Assembly (NCBI GenBank): GCA_030651135.1
Contig: JAUSCS010000013.1
Coordinates: 208,188 to 272,187 of the forward strand
Direction of reading: 5' to 3'
DNA from: Candidatus Woesearchaeota archaeon
GTDB taxonomy: Archaea > Nanobdellota > Nanobdellia > Woesearchaeales > JACPBO01
DNA: 64,000 nucleotides
Shown one piece after another: positions 56,652-64,000 of this stretch. How positions within the stretch are numbered: position 1 is the first letter of the stretch; every line of letters begins with the position of its first letter. A program made the position numbers and the translations under genes. Below the pieces are notes generated by a model. It was not told the origin of the DNA, searched no databases, and worked only from the letters and a program-made list of their open reading frames with translations.

Positions 56652-59450
56652 ATGAAAAAAAGAGTGCTAGTATATATTCCGGTGTTTATTTTGTTATTTA
56701 TACTTCTTTCTGCTCCTGTTAATGCTGGCTTTTGGGATTGGATTTTTAATAAAATCAGAACAGCAGGAAAAGCCTACTCAACTGGAAATGAATGTACCGA
56801 TTCTGATGGTGGAATAAACTATTATAAATACGGTGTCCTTAACTTTACAATACCTCAATTCCCAGGAGAAACATTGCATCAGTATGATTTCTGCTTTAAC
56901 AGCACCCTGCTGATAGAATATTACTGTACTGAAACTAATGAGTATGCTGAGATTAATTACAAATGCCCCAATGGCTGCAAAGATGGTGCTTGTCTGCAGC
57001 AGCAAATAACCCAAAAACCAGATCTAATAGTTTCTAACATAAACTTCAATTTTTTAACTACTCGTTCACCTTATGTAGCGCATGTTGAGATAATACTGAC
57101 TATAAAGAACATTGGAAATGCGCCACTTACAGGGAGTTTTTCAGTTCTTGTGAGCATAAAGGACTCTGCTGGAGAACTTTTAGCTAGCTATGGTAGTTCT
57201 TATAGCCTCTCGCTTCAAACTAATGAAGAGAAGGTTTTACCTTCGGATGAGCAAATTTTCGATGAATATGGAAGCTATACTGTGAGTGTTAGGGTAGATT
57301 ATAATTCCCAGGTAGATGAATTAAACGAAACTAATAATCGTTTGGATAAAATTTTAGATATTAGCGCTTGCACAGAATCATGGTCTTGCAGTGAATGGAG
57401 TAGCTGCGTAAATAATCAGCAAACAAGAACATGCACAGACGCAAATAATTGCGGAACAACTGCAAATAAGCCTGCAACAACACAAAGCTGCACATCTGCA
57501 CAACTATGTACTGATTCTGACAATGGAAGAGATTACAATTCTAGAGGGACCGTTTATGGATTTTGTTACGATTGCAGTATTGTTGGCATTGGTTCAAATT
57601 CAGACGGTTGTATTGATACAAATAATCTAATGGAATTTTATTGTATTAACTCAACAGGATGGGTAAGAGAAACTGTAAATTGTCAATATACCTGCAAAGA
57701 TGGTGCTTGCATAAATCAAACAATACAAACAAAACCAGACCTAACAGTTTTAGGAATTACAATTACTCCCTCAGCACCGAAAGTTAATGAAAATATTACC
57801 ATTACTACAACAGTTAAGAATATCGGAAATTCAGCTGCCAGTACCCTCGGCATTGTAACGGAAAGTAACCCCTCGCCTGATTATATTAAAATATATGCTA
57901 ATACAGGTACCCTACTGCCAGGTGAATTAATAGAATCAAAAATCATAGTAAGCTATAACAAGACAGATTCTTATCAAATAAAATCCACTGCAGATGCGTT
58001 TAATTCTATAGACGAATTAAATGAAAACAATAATGAACTAACAAAAACAATAACTGTAGCAACAACACCTCAAGCCTGTTCTGACGATACTTCTTACAAT
58101 TCATGTTCATCAACAAAGCCAGTATATTGTGATAACGGAAATCTAGTCAATAAATGTTCTTTATGTGGTTGTGAAGAACCTTTAATTTGCCAAAGCGATG
58201 GAAGCTGTAAGCTCGGATTAGTGGATGCAAACCCCCCAATAATCTATTCTGAAAAAACAATAGTAACTCCTACTTCCGCAATGAAAGGCACAATATTTAC
58301 AATAACTACTGGGGTTAGTGACGATTCATCTGGAGTTAATTTGGTAAAAGCCTATATTGAAAAGGGATCCACCGTAATAGCAGAAATAACACTTTATGAC
58401 GATAGTGCTCATGGAGATGGAGCAGCCAATGATGGAATTTATGGAAATGTGTGGGATTCAAAAGATCAAATAGAAGGGACTTATGATATTGCTATATATG
58501 CTGAAGATAATGCTGGAAATTCTCTAACGGATGATAATGCAGCAAGTTTTGAAATAATCTCAGAGCAGCTTTGTAAAGAATTGATTCTGGGGCATAATAA
58601 TAAAGATGCTGATAGAGTGAATATAGTTTTTGTAGGTTCGGGTTATACTAATTTTGATTATTTTAAAGACGGGATTACTAAGATGATTGATTTTGAATCA
58701 ACTTCTGGAGGTCTAATGTCAGTTGAGCCTTTTAAATCAAATAAAAATAAATTTAATTTCTGGTATGTTGATGAAATTGGTGAGTGGAATGTTCCAAGAG
58801 AGAGTTGTGAACATGAAAATCTTCTATACAGTGATTATTTTTGTGAAGATGATTCTCTAAGGTTATTAGATTACTGTGCTTTAAGTAATAAACAATATTT
58901 CGGGGTGATCAATTTAGGATATGGTGGGGGTATGGCATGGAGTGGGGCCGGTATTCTTTCTCTACCCGAATCCGAAGGGGATGAAGAGTATAATGAAGAA
59001 GTAACATTTGTTCATGAGTTTGGTCATGCCTTTGGCTTATTGCATGATGAATATGCTCTATATGAAGAAAAGATTCCTGATAATTACTATGCAGACAAAA
59101 ATTGTTTTATAGCTAGTTCAAAACAAGAATGTGAGGCAAATGCGCCATGGAGATATTTATATGGAAATGGTTGCGGAGAGAATGGTGTTGTCGACTGTAT
59201 CCGCGGATATAATAATAATATACCCGAACCTATAGCAATTTGTAATGATCCGAACAATAATTGTTATACAGAAATATCTTGTTATGAGGGTTGTAGATAT
59301 TATCAATATGGCATCTTCAGACCAAATTATAATACAGTTATGAGATGGCCCAGTGGTAGTTGGGTAACAAGTGGTAATTGGATAAATTCCTATGGCCCTT
59401 ATAATGAAGATTTATTAAGTCAAAAACTGGCTGAATATAGTGGAGGTTAA
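56652..59450 (+). CDS. Secreted modular M64-like metallopeptidase
   Basis: 932 residues from the ATG at 56652. Signal peptide (1-26, VNAGF). Module 1 CTDSDGGINYYKYG near 48; CARDB-type fold (KPDLIVSNINF near 124); TSP1-like WSCSEWSSCVNNQQTRTC near 247; module 2 CTDSDNGRDYNSRG near 285; CARDB 2 (KPDLTVLGITITP); an Ig-like domain with PPIIYS and DDSAHGDG; then the peptidase, NIVFVGSGYTNFDYF and HEFGHAFGLLHDEY at 788-801 with Zn ligands H788, H792 and a third H or D. This matches the IgA peptidase M64 pattern. Confidence 0.82.
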   Translation: MKKRVLVYIPVFILLFILLSAPVNAGFWDWIFNKIRTAGKAYSTGNECTDSDGGINYYKYGVLNFTIPQFPGETLHQYDFCFNSTLLIEYYCTETNEYAEINYKCPNGCKDGACLQQQITQKPDLIVSNINFNFLTTRSPYVAHVEIILTIKNIGNAPLTGSFSVLVSIKDSAGELLASYGSSYSLSLQTNEEKVLPSDEQIFDEYGSYTVSVRVDYNSQVDELNETNNRLDKILDISACTESWSCSEWSSCVNNQQTRTCTDANNCGTTANKPATTQSCTSAQLCTDSDNGRDYNSRGTVYGFCYDCSIVGIGSNSDGCIDTNNLMEFYCINSTGWVRETVNCQYTCKDGACINQTIQTKPDLTVLGITITPSAPKVNENITITTTVKNIGNSAASTLGIVTESNPSPDYIKIYANTGTLLPGELIESKIIVSYNKTDSYQIKSTADAFNSIDELNENNNELTKTITVATTPQACSDDTSYNSCSSTKPVYCDNGNLVNKCSLCGCEEPLICQSDGSCKLGLVDANPPIIYSEKTIVTPTSAMKGTIFTITTGVSDDSSGVNLVKAYIEKGSTVIAEITLYDDSAHGDGAANDGIYGNVWDSKDQIEGTYDIAIYAEDNAGNSLTDDNAASFEIISEQLCKELILGHNNKDADRVNIVFVGSGYTNFDYFKDGITKMIDFESTSGGLMSVEPFKSNKNKFNFWYVDEIGEWNVPRESCEHENLLYSDYFCEDDSLRLLDYCALSNKQYFGVINLGYGGGMAWSGAGILSLPESEGDEEYNEEVTFVHEFGHAFGLLHDEYALYEEKIPDNYYADKNCFIASSKQECEANAPWRYLYGNGCGENGVVDCIRGYNNNIPEPIAICNDPNNNCYTEISCYEGCRYYQYGIFRPNYNTVMRWPSGSWVTSGNWINSYGPYNEDLLSQKLAEYSGG

Positions 59451-59451
59451 T

Positions 59452-60057
59452 ATGAAAAATAAACTAAAATTAATTATCCTTGGGATTACCTTAATGTTTT
59501 TATTTGGGCTATTATTTGGCACAGTTATAGCTGTAAAAAATAAGATTTATGAATTAAATTTAGAATATAATAATGGGATAATTACTTCTAAAGAGATTGT
59601 TGTTAAACCTATTTCAATTCCTGAGAAGAGAATACAACCAACAATAGGATATAATTTGGAACTAATCTCTTTTAGTAATGAAATTCTAGATTCATTTAAA
59701 TTTGAAATCCCTCTAACCATTTTTGTTGACAGGATTGATCCTCAAACAGGAGAAATGACTGGTGAGGCAATTCGATTAGATAAAACGGAGTTTATACTTA
59801 AAGTTCCTTACTTTAAAAACGGCAAGACAATTAATATTTACGACCCAAACAATACAAAGGTTCTTTCAGTAGATGTCGGCCATTTTGCAGTTACTTGCCC
59901 TAATAATATTTGTGAGCCAAATGAAAACTATAAGACCTGCCCTCAAGATTGTCCTTATATTAATAAAAACATATTTATTTTTGTAGTTATAGGAATAATT
60001 GCCATTATCATCTTTGTACTTATATGGATATATTTAAGAAAAAGTTCCCAACCATAA
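59452..60057 (+). CDS. Secreted membrane-anchored protein with dockerin-like end
   Basis: 201 residues from the ATG at 59452 (GGAGG 6 bases upstream), one base after the M64-like gene, so the two are co-translated. Signal or anchor helix (LKLIILGITLMFLFGLLFG), beta-rich middle, then CPNNICEPNENYKTCPQDC, the six-residue-spaced cysteine motif common to archaeal surface proteins, and a C-terminal transmembrane helix. It may dock or guide the peptidase. Confidence 0.72.
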   Translation: MKNKLKLIILGITLMFLFGLLFGTVIAVKNKIYELNLEYNNGIITSKEIVVKPISIPEKRIQPTIGYNLELISFSNEILDSFKFEIPLTIFVDRIDPQTGEMTGEAIRLDKTEFILKVPYFKNGKTINIYDPNNTKVLSVDVGHFAVTCPNNICEPNENYKTCPQDCPYINKNIFIFVVIGIIAIIIFVLIWIYLRKSSQP

Positions 60058-60099
60058 ATTCTCGAAATATTTTTAAAGGGCTTGATTTTATTACTTAAA

Positions 60100-60762
60100 A
60101 TGCCTAAAATAAAAAATATTGCTCTTATAATGGACCTGCTGAAAAAAGAATCCGAAAACTGGAAACATCCTTTTGTTTCGGAATGGGGCAGGATAGTTAG
60201 GGATCCGTTTACAACGCTGATCTCTTGTTTATTAAGTTTAAGGACAAAAGACAAGACAACAGCAGAAGCATCAATAAGATTATTGAAAAAATACAACACT
60301 CCTGAAAAAATATTAAAGCTGTCAAATAAAAAAATAGAGAAATTGATCTATCCAGTCGGATTTTACAGGACAAAGGCAAAAAGGATAAAAGAGATCTGCA
60401 GGGTTTTGATTAAAAGGTATAAAAGTAAAGTTCCAGATACATTCGATGAATTAATCAAATTAAAAGGCGTTGGGCCCAAAACAGCCTCAATTGTTGTTGT
60501 TTACGGATATAACAAGCCAGACCACATTCCAGTTGATACGCACGTTCATCAGATTGCCAACAGGCTCGGATGGGTAAATACAAAAACACCTGAAAAAACC
60601 CAGCCAGCGCTTGAAAAAATAATTCCTAAGAAATACTGGTATGACTTAAACGAGCTTTTTGTCCGGTTCGGGCAGAATATCTGCGTTCCAGTTTCGCCAT
60701 TCTGCTCAAGATGCCCGATAAGCAAATACTGCCCGAGAATCGGGGTGAAAAGAAGCAGATGA
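60100..60762 (+). CDS. nth: Endonuclease III
   Basis: 220 residues from the ATG at 60100 (TATA TATTTTTAAAG about 25 bases upstream). HhH motif LKGVGPKTASIVVVYGY with the catalytic Lys in GVGPK, catalytic Asp in PVDTHVHQIANRLGW, and a C-terminal iron-sulphur cluster CVPVSPFCSRCPISKYC (C-x6-C-x2-C-x5-C). Removes oxidised pyrimidines. ATGA overlap with the next gene. Confidence 0.94.
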   Translation: MPKIKNIALIMDLLKKESENWKHPFVSEWGRIVRDPFTTLISCLLSLRTKDKTTAEASIRLLKKYNTPEKILKLSNKKIEKLIYPVGFYRTKAKRIKEICRVLIKRYKSKVPDTFDELIKLKGVGPKTASIVVVYGYNKPDHIPVDTHVHQIANRLGWVNTKTPEKTQPALEKIIPKKYWYDLNELFVRFGQNICVPVSPFCSRCPISKYCPRIGVKRSR

Positions 60763-61496
60763 AAATCGCAGACAATATTGAAATCTTTGATCTTGCACTT
60801 TATTTGATTAAAGAAAAAACTTTGGTATTTGCAGACTTCCACATAGGATATGAAGAAGCATTGAACAAAGAAGGTGTTTTAATTCCAAGATTCCAATTGA
60901 AAGAAACGCTTGAAAGATTGGAAAGGATTTTTTTAAATCTTAAAAAAAATAAAAAAGAAATTAATAAAATAATAGTGAATGGCGATCTAAAGCACGAGTT
61001 CGGAACAATATCCGAGCAGGAATGGCGGGATGCATTAAAGCTGCTGGATTTTTTGAATAAATATTGCAAAGAAATTGTCTTAATTAAAGGCAATCATGAC
61101 ACGATACTGGGGCCTATTGCAGATAAAAGGAATTTGGAAATAATTAATTTTCTGAAAATAAATGGCATTTTAATAATCCATGGCGATAAAACAAATAAAA
61201 ACATCGAAATCCTGATTAAAAAATCCAAAATAATAGTTATCGCGCATGAGCATCCTGCTGTTTCTTTAAAAGAAGGCGGCCGCGTAGAAACATTCAAATG
61301 CTTTCTGAAGGGAAAATATAAAAAGAAAACTTTGATTGTGCAGCCCTCTTTCAATCTTGTTACAGAAGGGGCAGATGTTGCAAAAGAAAAATTATTGAGC
61401 CCTTTTCTGCAACAGAAGTTGGATGATTTTGAAGTCTATGTCATTGCCGACAAGGTTTATTATTTTGAGAGATTGAAAAACATTGTGAAATTCTGA
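60759..61496 (+). CDS. COG1407-type metallophosphoesterase
   Basis: 245 residues; start at the ATG at 60759 in the ATGA overlap, since an earlier ATG lies within nth. FADFHIGYE, VNGDLKHEFG, IKGNHD and IIHGDK with AHEHPAVS are the five metal-binding motifs of calcineurin-like esterases. The COG1407 subgroup is often paired with Lhr helicases, and lhr is 5 kb upstream. Confidence 0.9.
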   Translation: MKIADNIEIFDLALYLIKEKTLVFADFHIGYEEALNKEGVLIPRFQLKETLERLERIFLNLKKNKKEINKIIVNGDLKHEFGTISEQEWRDALKLLDFLNKYCKEIVLIKGNHDTILGPIADKRNLEIINFLKINGILIIHGDKTNKNIEILIKKSKIIVIAHEHPAVSLKEGGRVETFKCFLKGKYKKKTLIVQPSFNLVTEGADVAKEKLLSPFLQQKLDDFEVYVIADKVYYFERLKNIVKF

Positions 61497-61602
61497 AATA
61501 GGCTCACGTTAAATTCTAAAATAGAAAGCTTTATTAATAAATAAAATATTAAAAAAATTAATATAATTATTAATAACATGTATGGATTATTGAGAAATAA
61601 AA

Positions 61603-61686
61603 ACATTTAAATATTAATAGAATAAATAATATGAAAAATATTTAAAATATTAATATAATGAAAATAGAAACATTTAAATACTAATA
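61603..61686 (+). repeat. AT-rich array of TTTAAATA-TAATA boxes
   Basis: ACATTTAAATATTAATA (61603-61619), a variant with one more A near 61638-61655, and ACATTTAAATACTAATA (61670-61686), about 32-35 bases apart, in a gap with almost no G or C (61497-61745). They resemble TATA boxes and could be operators for the AbrB-like protein or several promoters for the surface-protein operon. Confidence 0.5.
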
Positions 61687-61745
61687 TATCAGATAATATA
61701 AAAAATAAATAAAATTTTAATAAAAATCATATTTGTAATACTAAT

Positions 61746-61919
61746 ATGGTAAAAATACAGCAACTGCCGAATGGACAGCTTATGATTACAGTACCCAAAA
61801 GGCTAGCCGAGCTCAAGGGCTGGCAGAAAGGGACTGTTGTGATTTTCAGGGATCATTCTTTTTCATCATTCATAATCGAAGTTGAGAACAAAGAGCTAAA
61901 AAAGAAAGGTGTAAAATGA
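61746..61919 (+). CDS. Small AbrB/SpoVT-like DNA-binding protein
   Basis: 57 residues. VKIQQLPNGQLMITVPKRLAELKGWQKGTVVIF is the AbrB swapped-hairpin fold; no toxin gene follows. Its stop overlaps the ATG of the surface-protein gene (ATGA). It probably regulates that operon through the boxes upstream. Confidence 0.78.
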   Translation: MVKIQQLPNGQLMITVPKRLAELKGWQKGTVVIFRDHSFSSFIIEVENKELKKKGVK

Positions 61920-63625
61920 AATTCGAAATAAATATCGCAAAAAAACATCTATATTACTTAATTGGATTAGTTGTTTTTGTTTTCATAATTGGAATTGCAA
62001 TGGCACAGACCGCTGCCAATAATCCAGGACATCCTGCAGAACAGATTGATGAAGGGACGATTGCTGGAACTTTGACTATTGCTGGAGGAAATGTTGGGAT
62101 TGGGATGACGAGTCCTGGGGAGATGTTGGATGTAAATGGCAACATTCGGGCAAAATCCACAGGTCACTCATCTTTGTATATTGATGCTGGTACTAATAAA
62201 TTTCCTCAATTTGTATTCGCTGTAAATGGGGTTAACAAATGGAACATATATAGTGATTATGCAAATTCTGATATTTTACGTATCACCAATCCGGCTACTG
62301 CAGTTACTGTTATGGCTCTACAACAAAACGGCAACATCGGCATCGGAACAACAAGCCCAGACCAAGCACTCCAAGTTATTGGTAAAGCAAGGATTGGTGG
62401 CGTCACAAGTTCTAATACTGTGTTAATTGATACCAATGCCATAGATGCTTTACTTAATGGTGTTTCTACAACTTTTTATATAAACCACTTGGGCACAGGT
62501 AATGTTATTATAGATGGTGGTGGCAACGTCGGCATCGGGACAGCAAGCCCTGCTGAAAAATTGCACGTAACTGGCGGAAATTTGGCTATTGGAGAAACAA
62601 GCGGCGGAACAACAAGGGCATTGAAGTTTTTTGATGGAACTGCTACAACTTTCTCCTCTATTATAAACCCAAGCTCTGCAGGATTGCGTTTTTTAACTAA
62701 CAATGACAATATAGATGCTATGTCTATCTTATCAAACGGCAATGTCGGCATCGGGACGACGAGCCCTACATCAGGTGTAAAATTAGAGGTAGTCGGAGCA
62801 AACTCAAAATTTCAATTGACAGACACGGGTTTTCTATACGGCGGGTATAATGGCGCTGGCTCATTTTCGATTGCGCCAGGTTCATGGAGCAATGGTAATT
62901 TGATTTTAAATGCGGCTGGTAGCGGTAACATTATATTGGGCAACAGTGTTGGCAGCGTCGGCATTGGAACATCAAGCCCTAGCTCTAAGTTGGATGTTAG
63001 AGGCAAGGTTTATGTTTACAACGCGGGGCAAGATGCCCAGTTGATGCTGGATTCCAATACTAACCAGGCAATTTTACAGGGTCCATCCAGCAGAGGTTTA
63101 GGTTTTCAGCTTACCGGAGCCAGTGGTGAAAATAGCAGATTTTTCTTTAGAAATATTGTTGGTACAGACCTCATGTATATCGCTGATGCAGGCAACGTCG
63201 GCATCGGAACATCAAGCCCTACAGCTGCACTTTATGTGCAACCATCATCTTCTGAAGATGAAGCATTAAAACTTAGACCAAAATCAGGATTATCTGGGTA
63301 TACTCTCACATTCCTACTTGATGATACTGCCGCGTATATTACCCATGATTCAGCTTTAAGAAAGCTTATTCTTGGGGCAAATAATCTTAATACTCTTACA
63401 ATGGATGCATCCGGCAATGTTGGCATAGGAACAACGAGCCCTTCAGTAAAATTGCAGGTAGCAGGGACAGTCAAGGCAACAGCATTCAATACAGGGGATA
63501 TTGTTTTCAACAAAGACGATAAGCCTGTATGGAGAATGTTTGAAGATGAAGAGGGATTGTACTTGGAGAGCTTAAAGACAGGTGAAACATACAAATTTTT
63601 ATTGCAAAAGATCGAGAGAAAATAA
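61916..63625 (+). CDS. Tail-fibre-like repeat surface protein
   Basis: 569 residues. An N-terminal anchor (MKFEINIAKKHLYYLIGLVV...IAMA) is followed by PGHPAEQIDEGTIAGTLTI. Seven repeats of GNVGIGTTSPxxKLxVxG, spaced about 60-80 residues, cover the body; such repeats occur in phage tail fibres and bacterial adhesins and form beta-helical trimers. The end FNKDDKPVWRMFEDEEGLYLE then a short helical tail (TYKFLLQKIERK) is conserved in related repeat proteins. Secreted and attached; adhesion or host-contact role inferred. The repeat units are also similar in DNA. Confidence 0.82.
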   Translation: MKFEINIAKKHLYYLIGLVVFVFIIGIAMAQTAANNPGHPAEQIDEGTIAGTLTIAGGNVGIGMTSPGEMLDVNGNIRAKSTGHSSLYIDAGTNKFPQFVFAVNGVNKWNIYSDYANSDILRITNPATAVTVMALQQNGNIGIGTTSPDQALQVIGKARIGGVTSSNTVLIDTNAIDALLNGVSTTFYINHLGTGNVIIDGGGNVGIGTASPAEKLHVTGGNLAIGETSGGTTRALKFFDGTATTFSSIINPSSAGLRFLTNNDNIDAMSILSNGNVGIGTTSPTSGVKLEVVGANSKFQLTDTGFLYGGYNGAGSFSIAPGSWSNGNLILNAAGSGNIILGNSVGSVGIGTSSPSSKLDVRGKVYVYNAGQDAQLMLDSNTNQAILQGPSSRGLGFQLTGASGENSRFFFRNIVGTDLMYIADAGNVGIGTSSPTAALYVQPSSSEDEALKLRPKSGLSGYTLTFLLDDTAAYITHDSALRKLILGANNLNTLTMDASGNVGIGTTSPSVKLQVAGTVKATAFNTGDIVFNKDDKPVWRMFEDEEGLYLESLKTGETYKFLLQKIERK

Positions 63626-63658
63626 AAACTGTTGATAAATAATAAAAGAGGGTATAAA

Positions 63659-64000
63659 ATGAAATTAGAACTAAATATTGCAAAAAAGCACATATACTAC
63701 ATATTGGGATTTGTTGTTTTTGTTTTTATTGTTGGAATTGCAATAGCACAGACCGCTGTCAACAACCCAGGGCATCCTGCAGAACAGATTGATGAAGGGA
63801 CGATTGCAGGGACTTTGACCATATCAAATAATGCTGTTGGCATCGGGACAACGAATCCGAGAGGAAGACTTCAGATAGGAGATTTATCTTCTACATTGGG
63901 ATTACCTACTTATCCTGGCGATATAATACTTGATAAAGACCCAGGCGGTTCTAATGGCATAGGAGGAATAGAATTTAGATCTTCTGTTAGCGCAGGCGGT
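63659..64000 (+). CDS. Second tail-fibre-like surface protein, cut by right edge
   Basis: 114 codons visible. Start ATG at 63659 with AGAGGGT about 6 bases upstream. MKLELNIAKKHIYYILGFVV and PGHPAEQIDEGTIAGTLTI nearly repeat the N-terminus of the preceding gene, then AVGIGTTNPRGRLQIG is the first repeat. A tandem duplicate whose body has diverged, 33 bases after the first gene. The C-terminus is outside the window. Confidence 0.85.
   Translation, partial: MKLELNIAKKHIYYILGFVVFVFIVGIAIAQTAVNNPGHPAEQIDEGTIAGTLTISNNAVGIGTTNPRGRLQIGDLSSTLGLPTYPGDIILDKDPGGSNGIGGIEFRSSVSAGG

Noticed and set aside
61497..61745. AT-rich gap as a replication origin
   Set aside because: No Cdc6/Orc gene nearby and no GC-containing origin-recognition repeats; the boxes look like promoter or operator elements.
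61916..63625. Surface repeat gene as part of a prophage
   Set aside because: Tail-fibre-like repeats alone are common in cell-surface proteins; no other phage genes are visible, and the protein has an N-terminal membrane anchor.
1..64000. CRISPR arrays, insertion sequences with transposases, rRNA
   Set aside because: None seen on reading through; repeats present are few, unevenly spaced and not array-like.

Overview
The window comes from an AT-rich archaeal genome, most likely a DPANN archaeon of the Woesearchaeota/Pacearchaeota type. The archaeal assignment rests on archaeal S15, SRP54, Pth2, Dph5, TruD, an Lhr and an XPD-type helicase, ATP-dependent DNA ligase, tRNAs with archaeal bulge-helix-bulge introns, and TATA boxes about 25 bases before many start codons (leaderless genes) mixed with GGTGAT/GGAGG Shine-Dalgarno sites inside operons. 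The DPANN guess rests on small genes, many tiny zinc-ribbon and acidic proteins, duplicated Lrp-like regulators, CxxC-x17-CxxC proteins, and a bacterial-type ThrRS, PpdK and PolX in one genome. This is inference; no database search was possible.

Layout. 0-7 kb: a cut AAA/DUF4143 ATPase, argS, an operon of three tiny proteins divergent from an HTH-PAS regulator, tRNA-Thr, adk, galT, truD and tRNA-Arg. 7-14 kb: a surface-glycan block (flippase-like membrane protein, six-hairpin glycosidase-like protein, three glycosyltransferases) interrupted by an orphan gene pair and a tandem Lrp-like regulator. 14-21.5 kb: two CxxC-x17-CxxC proteins, ppdK, PolX, and a polyprenyl diphosphate synthase. 21.5-27.6 kb: a TRASH zinc protein, two cysteine-rich lipoproteins, winged-helix proteins, XPD and a predicted nuclease with a DUF5655-like tail. 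27.7-34.5 kb: rps15-recJ behind a structured leader, a circularly permuted GTPase, tRNA-Gln, dph5, and an unusual asparagine-synthetase/Dph6 fusion. 34.5-37.2 kb: a toxin-antitoxin pair, a second tandem Lrp-like regulator and an unrecognised two-gene cassette. 37.3-43.9 kb: membrane proteins, a rubrerythrin operon, a duplicated hairpin flanking a small orphan gene, and ftsZ. 44-52.7 kb: DNA ligase, nitroreductase, pth2, a VIT-like transporter, thrS, two adjacent toxin-antitoxin pairs with an antitoxin remnant, and srp54. 52.8-64 kb: lhr, secreted and surface proteins including an M64-like metallopeptidase, nth with a COG1407 phosphoesterase, and a small AbrB-like gene leading into tandem tail-fibre-like surface proteins, the last cut by the right edge.

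Most striking points: (i) all three tRNA genes are interrupted, and tRNA-Arg(CCU) carries two non-canonical introns (D-loop and T-loop) whose borders are predicted by bulge-helix-bulge folds; (ii) a single chain joins a glutaminase, an asparagine-synthetase domain and a Dph6 diphthamide-ligase domain, close to dph5; (iii) several genes too short for usual gene finders have clear ribosome-binding sites, including a three-gene operon with a divergent regulator and a paired inverted operator; (iv) there are several perfect palindromes at regulator and toxin-antitoxin promoters and a 48-bp hairpin present twice around one small gene.
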